Positions 43,843 through 53,997 of a DNA stretch of 64,000 nucleotides are shown one piece after another. The stretch covers positions 1 to 64,000 of the forward strand of contig JAFZWM010000013.1 of NCBI GenBank assembly GCA_017617315.1, written 5' to 3'. The stretch's first letter is position 1. Every line of letters starts with the position of its first letter. The notes under the pieces are model-generated. The model saw nothing but the letters and a program-made list of their open reading frames with translations, ran no database searches and was not told the origin of the DNA. The translations under genes were made by a program, and so were the position numbers. The DNA comes from Bacteroidaceae bacterium. GTDB taxonomy: Bacteria; Bacteroidota; Bacteroidia; Bacteroidales; Bacteroidaceae.

Positions 43843-44688
43843 TTATAGCATCTGATGTATTCTTGCCGCTATTGCCTTGGCGGCATCGTCGCGACAAGCA
43901 GAAAAACTCGGCCAGTCGTTAAAGTCGATAATTCTGATGTCGCCCTCGCTGCTCACAACGGCATCTCCGCCGTAAATCGGCACATCGAGGAGCTTTGCCA
44001 TATCGTCGCTTATCTGCTTCATGCGCTCAACGCTGAACGCGAAGCCGTGCGACTCGCCGTTTATCGCCTCCAAGCCAAACTTGCTGTTCTTTGTCGGCGA
44101 CGGATAGTACCAATAGAAAAAATCCGTTCCTTCAACACCGTAGAACTTAACGAGGTCGCCAGCAAGATGCTCGTTAATAACGGCACTCGCAACGCCGCGC
44201 GCCTTGAAACTGCGCAGAACGCCGACGGCCTCTTCGGTATTTGTTACAAAACTGACATCTTCCTTAATCTGCGCACAACCGTCGCCGCGCTTTATCCAGC
44301 ATGGATAAGAGACATCGCACAGACTGCCGGCATCAATCTCCTGACCGTCGAGCACAATTACCGCGCTCTTTGGCGATGGCAGCCCTGACGCAATCACTTT
44401 CTCGGTGAGCGGACGGCGGATACAGTTGGCTATTCCGTAGCCCGAATTTATGACCTTTGTGCCGCAATCCTCGGCTTTCTGCAACTTTGCCACCGTGTCT
44501 TGATGGCGCGCCATGTTAAACACGAGGTCGGCACCACCAAAATCGCCGTGCAGATACTCGTTTTCCGAGCACATCACGACTTCGTGCCCCATCTGGCGCA
44601 GATTGTCGGCAACGGCGTTTATTATCGCCGTGTCGCTATCCTGTCGGTTGGGCGAAAATTCCTTGCCTCGGCTAACTCCTAACAGCAT
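43843..44688 (-). CDS. ATP-grasp-like protein
   Basis: A 281-residue protein with ATP-grasp character: an N-terminal preATP-grasp-like domain (MLLGVSRGKEFSPNRQDSD), then ATP-binding stretches at about 100-250 including YPCWIKRGDGCAQIKEDVS, INEHLAGDLVKFYGVEG and IYGGDAVVSSEGDIRIIDFN with the acidic metal ligands (D and N) near the end. ATP-grasp enzymes form amide or thioester bonds through an acyl-phosphate. Nothing shows which carboxylate is used. It overlaps the nucleotidyltransferase gene by 10 nt. Confidence 0.7.
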   Translation of the reverse strand: MLLGVSRGKEFSPNRQDSDTAIINAVADNLRQMGHEVVMCSENEYLHGDFGGADLVFNMARHQDTVAKLQKAEDCGTKVINSGYGIANCIRRPLTEKVIASGLPSPKSAVIVLDGQEIDAGSLCDVSYPCWIKRGDGCAQIKEDVSFVTNTEEAVGVLRSFKARGVASAVINEHLAGDLVKFYGVEGTDFFYWYYPSPTKNSKFGLEAINGESHGFAFSVERMKQISDDMAKLLDVPIYGGDAVVSSEGDIRIIDFNDWPSFSACRDDAAKAIAARIHQML

Positions 44689-45428
44689 TTTCCGCCTTTG
44701 TTTAAGAATTCTTCGGCCTTTTCAACATCCGAAATATGATCAACATCGAGAATTTTCGAGAATGCGCAAGCCTTCAGCTTCAAACCCGACGCCACGAGCT
44801 GGCGCTGGAAGTTTCTCATTCTTGCCTGTCCCGACTCTATACACTTCTCAAGAACGCCAATGGCATCGGCACTAAGGCAATAGATTCCGCCAGAGATGTA
44901 CTTGCACTGCGATGTCTCGGCAACGCCGCTGCTTCTGAAATTCTCGAGCGAATCGTGAAAGCCTGTTATCTGCATCTCACCGTCGGTTGAGACGTAAAGC
45001 GGCTTCTCGTCGTCGATATAGTCGGTTACTGCCATCATGCCGTCGCACTGAGTATTCTTGAAAGCCTCGATATATCGGGCGAACTCATCTTCGCGGAAGA
45101 TTGTGTCGACGGTTGTAAGGCAGAACTTCCGGCTGTCTTTCAGCAGCGGACTGAGTTCGTAGAAACTGTGCATGGAACTCGGAGTTGTCTTGCAAACCAC
45201 CTGAACAGGCACGTCAAGCCTTTCCTTCAGTTCCAGAACATGCTTTTTCGTCTCTGGGTGAATCTCATTAACGATGATGTCAATTTCCTCGGCACCGTTC
45301 TTGGCAAAAATGCGCACCAAACGGTCAATCATAGCCTCGCCGTTAAGCTCTATCAACGGCTTTGGCTTGTCGGCTCCCTCCTGCGACAGACGAGAGCCTT
45401 CGCCGGCTGCAATTATAGCGAACTTCAT
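44679..45428 (-). CDS. Sugar-1-phosphate-type nucleotidyltransferase
   Basis: A 249-residue NTP_transferase: MKFAIIAAGEGSRLSQEGAD with the G-x-G-x-R nucleotide loop, then KPKPLIELNGEAMIDRLV with the family KP motif, CLTTVDTIF for metal binding and KYISGGIYCLS. Such enzymes make NDP-sugars or CDP-polyols/phosphocholine. Next to a CDP-alcohol transferase, a CDP-linked polyol donor is the natural inference. It starts 1 bp after pdxA. Confidence 0.85.
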   Translation of the reverse strand: MKFAIIAAGEGSRLSQEGADKPKPLIELNGEAMIDRLVRIFAKNGAEEIDIIVNEIHPETKKHVLELKERLDVPVQVVCKTTPSSMHSFYELSPLLKDSRKFCLTTVDTIFREDEFARYIEAFKNTQCDGMMAVTDYIDDEKPLYVSTDGEMQITGFHDSLENFRSSGVAETSQCKYISGGIYCLSADAIGVLEKCIESGQARMRNFQRQLVASGLKLKACAFSKILDVDHISDVEKAEEFLNKGGKCC

Positions 45429-45429
45429 A

Positions 45430-46500
45430 TTATTCGTCGTCTGTTTGCTGCAACTTCAACTTGTCGCTGTCATCGCGCTTCTCGAAATATTGCTTTCTGA
45501 GCGGATGCGCGTGTGCATGCTCGTCGCGAATTCGGTTTCGGCAGATGTCGATTGCCGAATAGATTGCCATTCTAAGCGACTGCTCATTGGCCATATTCTT
45601 TCCGGCAATGTCGTAGCAAACGCCATGAGACGGAGCTGTACGAACGATAGGAAGTCCGGCGGTGTACTCAAAGCAATCGTCGGTTGCAAGAGCCTTGAAC
45701 GGAGCAAGTCCCTGATCGTAGTACATTGCAAGCACCGCGTCGAAATGCGCGTAGACTCCGTTTGCAAAGAAATCGTCGGCCGGATAAGGACCGAAGCACT
45801 GGATGTTCTTGCCCACCATGCTGTCGATAGCCGGAGCGATAATCTCGCTTTCCTCAACGCCCATCTCGCCATCGTCGGCAAGGTTTGGATTGAGCGAGAG
45901 AACCGCGATGCGCGGATTGTTTATCGTGAAATCCTGCTTCAACGACTTGAACAGAATCTGGATTTTCTCTTCAATCTTCTCTTTCGTGATGTTCTGAACC
46001 ACATCGCGCAGAGGCATGTTGTCCGTAACCGAAGCCACCTTCAGACGGTCATTCATAAGCATCAGAAGCGATTTCTGCCCCTCGCCCACCTTCTGCTCAA
46101 CGTATTCCATCTGTCCGGCAAAGCCCTGAATAAGGTTTCTGTTAAGCGGCAGGGTAACAAGCACGTCGAACATGCCGTTCTGATAGTCCTCTATCGCCAT
46201 GTCGAGAGCCTTGATGGCACACTCGCCAGCCTCGGGAGTTGCCGAGCCGAACTCGACCTTTACTTCCTCTTCGAAGCATGTAAAAATATTCAGCTTGCCC
46301 TCCTGAACATCATCGATGTTGTTGATGATGACGTAAGGTGTCTGAATGTCGAGCACCTTGCGGTGGTATGAGGCAATCTTTGGCGAACCATATATTATCG
46401 GTGTACAAAGTTCGAGCATTGTAGGGTCTTCGAATGTCTTGAAGATAACCTCGTATCCAACGCCGTTAATGTCACCGTGTGTTATAGCAACTCGAATCAT
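45430..46500 (-). CDS. pdxA: 4-hydroxythreonine-4-phosphate dehydrogenase family protein PdxA
   Basis: A 356-residue PdxA, part of deoxyxylulose-5-phosphate-dependent pyridoxal phosphate synthesis. Signature stretches are VAITHGDINGVGYEV, LVTLPLNRN, RIAVLSLNPNLADDGEMG, VYAHFDAVLAMYYDQGLAPF and TAPSHGVCYDIAGKN. The ThrPO4-binding His in the opening GDxxGVG motif region is present (HGD). It is second in the operon after DUF4837 (22-bp gap). Confidence 0.95.
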   Translation of the reverse strand: MIRVAITHGDINGVGYEVIFKTFEDPTMLELCTPIIYGSPKIASYHRKVLDIQTPYVIINNIDDVQEGKLNIFTCFEEEVKVEFGSATPEAGECAIKALDMAIEDYQNGMFDVLVTLPLNRNLIQGFAGQMEYVEQKVGEGQKSLLMLMNDRLKVASVTDNMPLRDVVQNITKEKIEEKIQILFKSLKQDFTINNPRIAVLSLNPNLADDGEMGVEESEIIAPAIDSMVGKNIQCFGPYPADDFFANGVYAHFDAVLAMYYDQGLAPFKALATDDCFEYTAGLPIVRTAPSHGVCYDIAGKNMANEQSLRMAIYSAIDICRNRIRDEHAHAHPLRKQYFEKRDDSDKLKLQQTDDE

Positions 46501-46522
46501 ATTTCGTATTTTCAGTTAATAT

Positions 46523-47611
46523 TTATTTCTTTTTGTCTTTTCCTTCAAGTTTCTTCTTTATCACCTCGATAAAGTTGCTGCTTGCGCCCAAGTCGTCGTC
46601 CTTGCCCTCCTTGTCCTTTTCGAGCTCGGCAGGCAGACGTAGCGTGTACAGAACAGCCTCGAGTCGGCGCATCTTCTCGCGCTTCAGGTGGGCTGGGTCG
46701 TACACGAATCCCTCCACAACGACAATACGGTTGTTGATGGTATCGACTCTCGAGTGTGATACGAACGGACCGCCCATGGCATCGTTCTCCATCTCCCACA
46801 ATCCGCGGCCCTCGTATGCGTACTGATGCTTTACGACGATTGGTCGGGTAACGACGTAAATCGTATCTGTTGCCATGTACTGATAGTCGTGCGTACCTGG
46901 GATGTTAAGGCGCATTACAGAATCACGCTTGTGTACGAAATAATCGTATGTAAACGTATTCTTCGATGTGTACGGATATGAATAGATAACCAAATTCAGG
47001 TCGTTCATCTCGTTAGAAATCCAGATGAAGTCCTTGCCCTTCTTAATGCGCTGCATATCAACAGGAATCCACCAGTCGCAGTCGAAGCTGTCTCGGATAG
47101 CCTTGCTCAGGCGCTCGTTGTGGCGGTCGCGCAACTGCTTGAACGTGCGCTGGAATTCGATTCTGACAAAGAAATCGATAATCTCCTGCGTGTGTTCCTT
47201 GATGTACTCGGCGCACTCAAGCTGGTTTGGCGACTGTATTGTCAGGATAACCTGAGGGTCGGAGAACACGTTTCGCTCGTACTTCATCTTTGTCTGAGTG
47301 AACTTTTCCTTGTCGATGTTCACGATGATGATGTTTCGGAACAATCTGAAAGTACTCTTGAAGGCAACGGTGTTTACCTGATTTATGCGGAATGAGCGTT
47401 CGCTCTGCGGAAGTCCCGGCACGTCGGTGTCGAGCACATCGAACAAAGCTCTTCCGGCAGGCGAATGTTCCCATTGTTCCTTGTCCATTACGACAAGAAC
47501 CTCGTACATTCTTCCGCTCGATGCCGGAAGCAAAAATCCTCCCCCCTTATCGCAGCTTGCGATGTTAATCACAACTGCAAGAAACAACAAATAAGCAAAT
47601 ATTTTCTTCAT
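46523..47611 (-). CDS. DUF4837 lipoprotein
   Basis: A 362-residue lipoprotein with lipobox INIASC at about residue 20, then FLLPASSGRMYEVLVVMD, which matches the opening of DUF4837 proteins widespread in Bacteroidetes. It has a mixed alpha/beta body and a Lys-rich end. Function unknown; the family commonly lies beside rlmN or pdxA, as here. First gene of the minus-strand operon, with an exact -7 box at 47634. Confidence 0.85.
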   Translation of the reverse strand: MKKIFAYLLFLAVVINIASCDKGGGFLLPASSGRMYEVLVVMDKEQWEHSPAGRALFDVLDTDVPGLPQSERSFRINQVNTVAFKSTFRLFRNIIIVNIDKEKFTQTKMKYERNVFSDPQVILTIQSPNQLECAEYIKEHTQEIIDFFVRIEFQRTFKQLRDRHNERLSKAIRDSFDCDWWIPVDMQRIKKGKDFIWISNEMNDLNLVIYSYPYTSKNTFTYDYFVHKRDSVMRLNIPGTHDYQYMATDTIYVVTRPIVVKHQYAYEGRGLWEMENDAMGGPFVSHSRVDTINNRIVVVEGFVYDPAHLKREKMRRLEAVLYTLRLPAELEKDKEGKDDDLGASSNFIEVIKKKLEGKDKKK

Positions 47612-47633
47612 AATAAAATCTGTTAGTTTTCGG

Positions 47634-47641
47634 CAAAAGTA
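47634..47641 (-). promoter_or_regulatory. -7 box of the DUF4837-pdxA operon
   Basis: Minus-strand TACTTTTG matches TAnnTTTG, 23 bp before the start. Confidence 0.55.
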
Positions 47642-47708
47642 ATACTAAAAGATGCGCTGGCGCAAATTCTGCATTTTACTTTTACTTTACTCCGCCACGA
47701 AATTTCTT

Positions 47709-48755
47709 TTACCCGAAGTTGAGTTCAACGCCCTCCTGCTTGGCCGTGCTGAGCAAGCCGCAAGCCGCAAAGATGTCCTCGCCTCGCGATGCTCGGATGG
47801 TTGTAAAAATGCCGTGGTTTGTGAGATAGTCTCTGAACGGCATCATGCGGTCTTCGATGGTTGGCGGAATGTCAACGTTCGGAATCTTGTGGAAACGGAT
47901 AAGGTTCACGCGGCAGTCAAGTCCCTTCAGCAGGCTGGCAAGCTGTTTGGCGTGCGTTGGCGTATCGTTCAGTCCGCCAAACATGATGTATTCGAACGAA
48001 AGTCTGCGCTGGTGGCTGAAATCGTACTGGCGCAGAAGTTCGATGATTTCTTCGATAGGGAAAGCCTTCTCGGCCGGCATCATCGAGAGTCTCAGTTCTG
48101 GAATAGGCGCATGGAGGCTTATTGCCAAGTGGCAGTCGCTCTCGTCGAGGAATCGCTTCAGTCCCTTGCGCAATCCGACTGTTGAAACGGTTATTCGCTT
48201 CGGACTCCATTTGTATCCGTAGTCGGCCGTAAGAATCTCGAGCGCACGGAACACCTCGTCGAGGTTATCCATCGGCTCGCCCTGCCCCATGAACACGATG
48301 TTCGTAAGGTTCTCATGTCCCGGGACGGAATATATCTGGTTAAGGATTTCGGTAGCCGTAAGACTTGCCTGAAAGCCCTGCTTTCCTGTCATGCAGAAGC
48401 GGCAGTTCATCTTGCACCCCACCTGCGACGACACGCAAAGCGTTGCACGGTCGCCATCGGGAATATAAACGGTCTCGACATAGTCGCCGGCCGATGTCTT
48501 GAACAGATACTTCGCCGTTCCGTCAACCGAATGCTGAGCATCAACGGGCGCGCTGTTTCCGATGCAGTAACGTTCAGTCAGAAGCTGACGGTTCTTCACC
48601 GACAGATTGGTCATCTCGTCAATTTCTGCAACTTGCTTATCGTACATCCACGATGCTATCTGCTTTGCAGTGAAAGACGGCATTCCCAACGACGCAACCA
48701 CCTGCTTAAGCTCGGCAAGTGTCATTCCTAAAAGCGGCTGTTTCTGACTATCCAT
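47709..48755 (-). CDS. rlmN: Dual-specificity 23S rRNA/tRNA adenine-C2 methyltransferase RlmN
   Basis: A 348-residue radical SAM enzyme. The cluster-binding motif C114-x3-C118-x2-C121 occurs in VGCKMNCRFCMTGKQGF. The GxGEP motif is in FMGQGEPMDNLDEV, and the methyl-carrying Cys near the end is in FTTIRASRGEDIFAACGLL. RlmN methylates A2503 of 23S rRNA and A37 of some tRNAs. It is monocistronic with a -7 box at 48783. Confidence 0.97.
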   Translation of the reverse strand: MDSQKQPLLGMTLAELKQVVASLGMPSFTAKQIASWMYDKQVAEIDEMTNLSVKNRQLLTERYCIGNSAPVDAQHSVDGTAKYLFKTSAGDYVETVYIPDGDRATLCVSSQVGCKMNCRFCMTGKQGFQASLTATEILNQIYSVPGHENLTNIVFMGQGEPMDNLDEVFRALEILTADYGYKWSPKRITVSTVGLRKGLKRFLDESDCHLAISLHAPIPELRLSMMPAEKAFPIEEIIELLRQYDFSHQRRLSFEYIMFGGLNDTPTHAKQLASLLKGLDCRVNLIRFHKIPNVDIPPTIEDRMMPFRDYLTNHGIFTTIRASRGEDIFAACGLLSTAKQEGVELNFG

Positions 48756-48782
48756 TTTTTATTTAAATACACGAAAACGGAG

Positions 48783-48852
48783 CAAAGGTAATAAAAAAAA
48801 AATAAAAAAGCATTCTATTCTTTTGCAATTCGCAAAGAAAGGCGTATTTTCG
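48783..48852. promoter_or_regulatory. Divergent promoters of rlmN and the GT2-DUF4922 gene
   Basis: Minus-strand TACCTTTG (complement of 48783-48790) is an exact -7 match, 28 bp before rlmN. Plus-strand TATTTTCG (48845-48852) matches 7 of 8 positions, 23 bp before the ATG at 48875. Confidence 0.5.
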
Positions 48853-48874
48853 CACATCAATAAAGATATAAAGT

Positions 48875-51238
48875 ATGATTAGTTGTTTTATGCCCTACAG
48901 CAGCGATGCCAGGACCAAAGCACTCGCTCAGGCACTTGAACAGAACGAACTGATAAGCTCGGTTCAGTTGGTTAACGATAATTTCTATTCGTCGGAATCG
49001 TTCATGACGATGGCCGAAAAAGCCCTTGACGATGACTACATAATGATTATTACGCGCCCCGACAAGGTGGTTCTTGGCGACGGCATGATTGACAGAGTGG
49101 CAAACTTATGTATGTCGCTCGATTTTTCTATGCTCTACACCGACCACTTCCTGCGCACCGACGAGGGACTGAAGCAACATCCGCTCATCGACTATCAGGA
49201 AGGAAGTCTGAGAGACGACTTCGACTTCGGTTCCGTGCTGATTTTCTACAGCGTAGACTTCTACGAGGCTACCCAGAAGGCTCTGAAAGACACATCGTTC
49301 AAATATGCCGGATGGTATGCCACCCGACTCGCCATTCCGTACACAAAGGTTCTTCATCTTAACGAATGCCTCTACACCGAAGACGAAACAGACAAGCGAA
49401 CAAGCGGCGAGAAGCAGTTCGACTACGTTAATCCGCGCAACAGAGACGTGCAGATTGAGATGGAAATAGCCTGCACCGACTATCTGAAGAGCATAAACGC
49501 ATATCTGCCTCCGCGCACCGACAATGCCGAGGTTTGCGAAGAGGACTTTCCGGTGGTGGCGAGCGTCATCATCCCGGTCAAGAATCGCGTAAAGACGATT
49601 AAAGATGCCATAAACAGCGTGCTCACGCAGGAATGCAACTTCAAGTTCAACATCCTCATTGTCGACAATCTGTCGGACGACGGAACGACCGAAGCCATCG
49701 ACTCGTTCAGCGACGAGAGAGTTGTTCACATTGTTCCAGAGCGCGACGATCTTGGCATTGGCGGATGCTGGAACAGAGCCATCAACGATGAGCGATGCGG
49801 ATGCTATGCCGTTCAGCTCGATTCTGACGACCTTTATAGCGACAACAACACGCTTCAGCGCATCGTTGACAAGTTCCGCGAAGAGCAATGCGCAATGGTC
49901 ATCGGCTCGTACCGCATGTGCAACTTCCAGCTCGAGACTCTGCCTCCGGGCGTGATTGACCACAAGGAATGGACCGACGAGAACGGACATAACAACGCCC
50001 TGCGCATCAACGGTCTTGGAGCGCCGCGTGCCTTCGTTACAAGCATCGTGCGCAACACGCCTTTCCCAAATACGAGCTACGGCGAGGACTATGCCATGGG
50101 AATCACTCTGTCGAGAGACTATCGCATCGGGCGAATCTTCGACGTTCTCTATCTATGCCGACGCTGGGACGGCAATTCAGATGCAAATCTGAGCATAGAG
50201 AAGCAGAACAAAAACAACTCATACAAAGACAAGCTGCGCACCATCGAACTTTGCGCCCGAAAACTGATGTGCAGCGAGTTCAACCTTTACGGCGAGGAAC
50301 TTGTGCGGGAGGCTCAGCCAATCGACCTGACCGAGAATTTCATAAACCAGACCGATTGCTGGGACGATTTCAAGAAGCGCGTGGCCGAGCTCGACAACGT
50401 GATGGTGAAGCCACTCGACGGGAACATCTCTGTTCAGTTCAACCCTGCCAGAATCGTCTCTACTGGCGCAAAGATTGACAAGAAAGCCATTGCAGACAGG
50501 CCTTGCTTCCTCTGCGACGAGAACCGCCCAGCCGAGCAGATTTCGTTCGAGACAGGCACGGATTTCAACGCTCTGGTAAATCCGTTCCCGATTCTGAAGA
50601 ATCACTTCACGTTCAGTTTCTGCGAGCACAAGCCGCAGCAGATTCTCGACCACTACGCACAATTTACGCAGTTGCTCTGGAGCATCTCGCCCGAGTATTT
50701 CATCTTCTACAACGGTCCGCTGTGTGGCGCATCGGCTCCCGACCACGCCCATTTCCAAGGCGGACTGCGCGGCTCGGTGCCAATCGAGAAAAATTGGTAC
50801 CGACACATTCACAACGCAAAATTCATCAAGGGTACATTCTCAAGCTGCCTTTACCAGATAACCGATTTTGCTTGTCCGGCCTTCGCCATCGAGGCGAGCA
50901 AGGGCACAAGTTTCTACCTTTTCGAGGAACTTTACAGCGCACTTCCACTGCCCGAAGGTCAGACTGAGCCTGCCGTAAACGTGATGGCTTGGCGAAACGA
51001 ATGTCATGAAATTATCATCGTCTTCCCACGCAAGAAACATCGTCCTGAATGTTATTCGGCAACTGGCGAGAAACAGCGTCTCGTAAGTCCGGGAACCATC
51101 GACATGGGCGGACTCATCATCACTCCACGACAGGAAGATTTCCACGGATTGACGGCTGAGGAGGCAAATGGAATTCTGAAGGAGGTTTCGCTTTCAGAAG
51201 AAGAGATTAAAAACGTTATCAACGAACTAAACAAATAA
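48875..51238 (+). CDS. Fusion of GT2 glycosyltransferase and DUF4922 (HIT-like) domains
   Basis: A 787-residue cytoplasmic protein. Residues 1-215 form a glycosyltransferase-like preface. A GT2 domain begins at about 226 ([20 protein letters not shown]) with its metal-binding DSDD at 316-319 and [20 protein letters not shown]. From about 520 a DUF4922 domain follows: [37 protein letters not shown] and the HIT-like DHAHFQGG (H624, H626, Q628), which suggests a nucleotidyl transferase or phosphorylase related to GDP-L-galactose phosphorylase. So one chain may make or release a sugar nucleotide and use it. It is followed by spoIID-like and MFS genes. Confidence 0.85.
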   Translation: MISCFMPYSSDARTKALAQALEQNELISSVQLVNDNFYSSESFMTMAEKALDDDYIMIITRPDKVVLGDGMIDRVANLCMSLDFSMLYTDHFLRTDEGLKQHPLIDYQEGSLRDDFDFGSVLIFYSVDFYEATQKALKDTSFKYAGWYATRLAIPYTKVLHLNECLYTEDETDKRTSGEKQFDYVNPRNRDVQIEMEIACTDYLKSINAYLPPRTDNAEVCEEDFPVVASVIIPVKNRVKTIKDAINSVLTQECNFKFNILIVDNLSDDGTTEAIDSFSDERVVHIVPERDDLGIGGCWNRAINDERCGCYAVQLDSDDLYSDNNTLQRIVDKFREEQCAMVIGSYRMCNFQLETLPPGVIDHKEWTDENGHNNALRINGLGAPRAFVTSIVRNTPFPNTSYGEDYAMGITLSRDYRIGRIFDVLYLCRRWDGNSDANLSIEKQNKNNSYKDKLRTIELCARKLMCSEFNLYGEELVREAQPIDLTENFINQTDCWDDFKKRVAELDNVMVKPLDGNISVQFNPARIVSTGAKIDKKAIADRPCFLCDENRPAEQISFETGTDFNALVNPFPILKNHFTFSFCEHKPQQILDHYAQFTQLLWSISPEYFIFYNGPLCGASAPDHAHFQGGLRGSVPIEKNWYRHIHNAKFIKGTFSSCLYQITDFACPAFAIEASKGTSFYLFEELYSALPLPEGQTEPAVNVMAWRNECHEIIIVFPRKKHRPECYSATGEKQRLVSPGTIDMGGLIITPRQEDFHGLTAEEANGILKEVSLSEEEIKNVINELNK

Positions 51239-51281
51239 ATGCGTCTTGTTTTCTTTGCAGAAGCAAGAAATTCAACAAGTT

Positions 51282-52595
51282 ATGAAAGAACCAGAAGTAA
51301 GCGTAGGCATAGTCAGCGGAAACGAAATCCGTTTTGCGCTGAACAACAAATATTCGGCAAAAGGAGAAATAATTTCGGGAGAACAGACCGTCTCGTTCAG
51401 CGAAGGCGGAATTCTTTGGAACAACAACCTATACCGCGAACTCACGTTCGTGCCTCAGAAGAAGAATTCGTCATTCTCGCTCTACGATGTAACCATCGGC
51501 ATAAACTTCCACTGGGAGCGCAAGGAAACACAGATTTTCAGCGGCACTCTTAAACTCGTCGTCCACGAAGGAAAAATCTGCGCCATCAACATCCTTCCTG
51601 TCGAAGATTATCTCATCAGCGTCATCTCTTCTGAAATGAAAGCCACATCGGCCCTCGAATTCCTGAAGGCTCACGCCGTAATCTCGCGAAGCTGGCTGCT
51701 CGCACAAATCGAGAAGCGCAATCAGAACGAAAAGAAGGAAGACGGCGGATTCTTCTCGTTTGCCAAGACCGAGACCGAATACATCAAGTGGTACGACCGC
51801 GAGGACCACACGATTTTTGATGTCTGCGCCGACGACCATTGCCAGCGCTATCAAGGCATAACAAAGGCTAACAACCAGACGGTTGTAGAGGCCGTAGAAG
51901 CTACAAAGGGTCAGATTCTGAAAGAAGGACTGGAGATTTGCGACGCGCGCTTCAGCAAGTGCTGCGGCGGCATCAGCGAGGAGTTTGAATATTGCTGGCA
52001 GAACGAGCACAAAAACTATCTTGAGCCTGTCCGCGACGACAGCGACAACAGCGACATTCCCGACCTCACCGTCGAGGAAAATGCCGAGAAATGGATTCGC
52101 AGCGCGCCTAAAGCATTCTGCAACACTCACAACGTTGCCATTCTGTCGCAGGTTCTCAACTCATACGACCAAGAAACAACCAATTTCTATCGCTGGAAGG
52201 AGGTTCTCTCGCAAGAGCGCATCGCCAACCTCATCAGAACAAAACAGAAGGAGGACTACGGCGAGATCATCGACCTCATCCCTATCGAACGCGGAAAGAG
52301 CGGCAGAATATCAAAACTGAAAATCGTCGGAACAAAGAAGACGTACATCATCGGAAAGGAACTCGAAATCCGCCGCACTCTGAGCGATTCTCATCTGTTC
52401 AGCTCGGCTTTCGTTGTAGACAAGGGCGAAGTCGTCGACGGCATTCCGCAGAGTTTCACGCTTACCGGCGCAGGCTGGGGACACGGCGTTGGCCTCTGTC
52501 AGATTGGCGCGGCGGTGATGGGCGAAGAAGGCTACAAATACGACGAAATTCTGATGCACTACTATCGCAAGGCTCAGATAAAGAAACTTTACTAA
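51282..52595 (+). CDS. SpoIID/LytB-domain protein (amidase-enhancer type)
   Basis: A 437-residue protein. The ATG at 51282 (MKEPEVSVGIVSG) is preferred because the upstream start at 51246 adds residues unlike the family. SpoIID features: VEDYLISVISSEMKATSALE, FLKAHAVISRSWLL, FSKCCGGISEEFE and the C-terminal GAGWGHGVGLCQIGAAVM. SpoIID is a lytic transglycosylase acting on peptide-free glycan; the Glu in SSEMKA is the candidate catalytic acid. No signal peptide is visible, which is odd for a wall enzyme. It lies 43 bp after the fusion gene and 18 bp before the transporter. Confidence 0.88.
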   Translation: MKEPEVSVGIVSGNEIRFALNNKYSAKGEIISGEQTVSFSEGGILWNNNLYRELTFVPQKKNSSFSLYDVTIGINFHWERKETQIFSGTLKLVVHEGKICAINILPVEDYLISVISSEMKATSALEFLKAHAVISRSWLLAQIEKRNQNEKKEDGGFFSFAKTETEYIKWYDREDHTIFDVCADDHCQRYQGITKANNQTVVEAVEATKGQILKEGLEICDARFSKCCGGISEEFEYCWQNEHKNYLEPVRDDSDNSDIPDLTVEENAEKWIRSAPKAFCNTHNVAILSQVLNSYDQETTNFYRWKEVLSQERIANLIRTKQKEDYGEIIDLIPIERGKSGRISKLKIVGTKKTYIIGKELEIRRTLSDSHLFSSAFVVDKGEVVDGIPQSFTLTGAGWGHGVGLCQIGAAVMGEEGYKYDEILMHYYRKAQIKKLY

Positions 52596-52613
52596 CTCAA
52601 CCAGAAAAAAAAG

Positions 52614-53942
52614 ATGAACAACAAATCGAAGATTGACAAGGAGATAGCGACTATCGCAAACCCGTCCAAACAAAAAAAGATAAATCCGTTAACATGGATT
52701 CCATCGCTCTATCTTGGCGAGGCATTGCCCTTCACCGCCGTGTCGCTTGTCAGCATCATCATGTTCAAAGAATTCGGACTTACCGATGAGCAGATTACGC
52801 TCTACACCGGCTGGCTGGGTTTGCCGTGGATTATCAAGCCTATCTGGAGTCCGATTATCGACAACATCAAGACCAAACGCTGGTGGATTCTTTCCATGCA
52901 GTTTCTGCTGGGCATTATGCTTGCGCTGGTGGCATTCACCATCCCAACGCCGTTCTGGCTTCAGGGTTCTCTGGCAATCTTCATGATAGTGGCTTTCGCA
53001 AGTGCCACACACGACATCTCTGCCGATGGATTCTACATCATCGGCCTCAAGGATAAAGAACAGGAATTCTACGTCGGATTACGCAACACATTTTATCGCA
53101 TCGGCATGATTATCGGTCAGGGCGGACTGGTTATGCTTGCAGGATGGCTTCAGAAAAGCGTTTTTAACGGCGATAACGGCGTTTCTTTGTCGTGGTCGGC
53201 AATATTCCTCATCCTTGGCGGAATGATGGCCTTGCTGGGCTTGTATCACGCTTTCACGCTCCCAAAGGTCGAGGAGACAACGCACGAGTCGTTCAACTTC
53301 CGCGTTCAAGTCAAGGAATTTGCCGAGACATTAAAAGTCTTTGCAACCAAGCCGAACATCATCTCTTCGTTGTGTTTCATTCTTCTGTTCCGCCTTCCCG
53401 AAGGATTGCTTACAAAAGTAGTACCTCTCTTCCTCACCCGAAGCACCGCAGAGGGCGGACTTGCCTTGTCTAAGGAAGATTTCGGTTTAGTAAGCGGAAC
53501 GCTTGGCGTTATCGGCCTTCTTCTTGGCGGAATAGTAGGCGGTTGGGCGGTTTCTAAGTGGAGCCTGAAAAAATGTCTGTGGCCGCTTGTTTTGTGCATC
53601 ACGCTACCAGATGTCGTTTATGTATATCTAAGTTACTTTCCAACCGACAATCTGTATGTTATAGGCAGTTGTCTTTGCGTCGAGCAAATTGGCTACGGAT
53701 TGGGCTTTGCCGCCTATACCCTCTTTCTTGTTTCTTTCTCAAGAGGCGAACGCAGCACTGCCGTATTCAGCATCTGCACGGCCGGGCAATATCTCGGTGG
53801 CGTAATGCTTCCGGGCATGATTTCGGGCAAGATAAGCACAAGCGTTGGCTATCCGATGTTCTTTAATATCGTAATGCTTTTCTGCCTTGTAACATTCGCC
53901 GTTACAGCTGCCGTCTACAAAAACTACAAAAAGGATTTTTGA
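52614..53942 (+). CDS. MFS transporter, AmpG-like
   Basis: A 442-residue MFS protein with about 12 helices. The AmpG-like opening is WIPSLYLGEALPFTAVSLVS, then YTGWLGLPWIIKPIWSPIID and ATHDISADGFYI, matching muropeptide-permease-type MFS proteins (DATHDI-like motif). Next to a SpoIID protein, import of cell-wall fragments is plausible, although the family also includes other sugars. A 35-residue charged N-terminus precedes the first helix. The gene ends at a bidirectional terminator. Confidence 0.82.
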   Translation: MNNKSKIDKEIATIANPSKQKKINPLTWIPSLYLGEALPFTAVSLVSIIMFKEFGLTDEQITLYTGWLGLPWIIKPIWSPIIDNIKTKRWWILSMQFLLGIMLALVAFTIPTPFWLQGSLAIFMIVAFASATHDISADGFYIIGLKDKEQEFYVGLRNTFYRIGMIIGQGGLVMLAGWLQKSVFNGDNGVSLSWSAIFLILGGMMALLGLYHAFTLPKVEETTHESFNFRVQVKEFAETLKVFATKPNIISSLCFILLFRLPEGLLTKVVPLFLTRSTAEGGLALSKEDFGLVSGTLGVIGLLLGGIVGGWAVSKWSLKKCLWPLVLCITLPDVVYVYLSYFPTDNLYVIGSCLCVEQIGYGLGFAAYTLFLVSFSRGERSTAVFSICTAGQYLGGVMLPGMISGKISTSVGYPMFFNIVMLFCLVTFAVTAAVYKNYKKDF

Positions 53943-53949
53943 TATAACA

Positions 53950-53997
53950 AAACAAACGGCTGTTATCACTAATCATGATAACATCCGTTTGTTTTTA
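53950..53997. terminator. Bidirectional terminator between the MFS and yecH genes
   Basis: Outer stem aacaaacgg/ccgtttgtt with inner gttatc/gataac, A run before and T run after. It serves both convergent genes. Confidence 0.8.
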
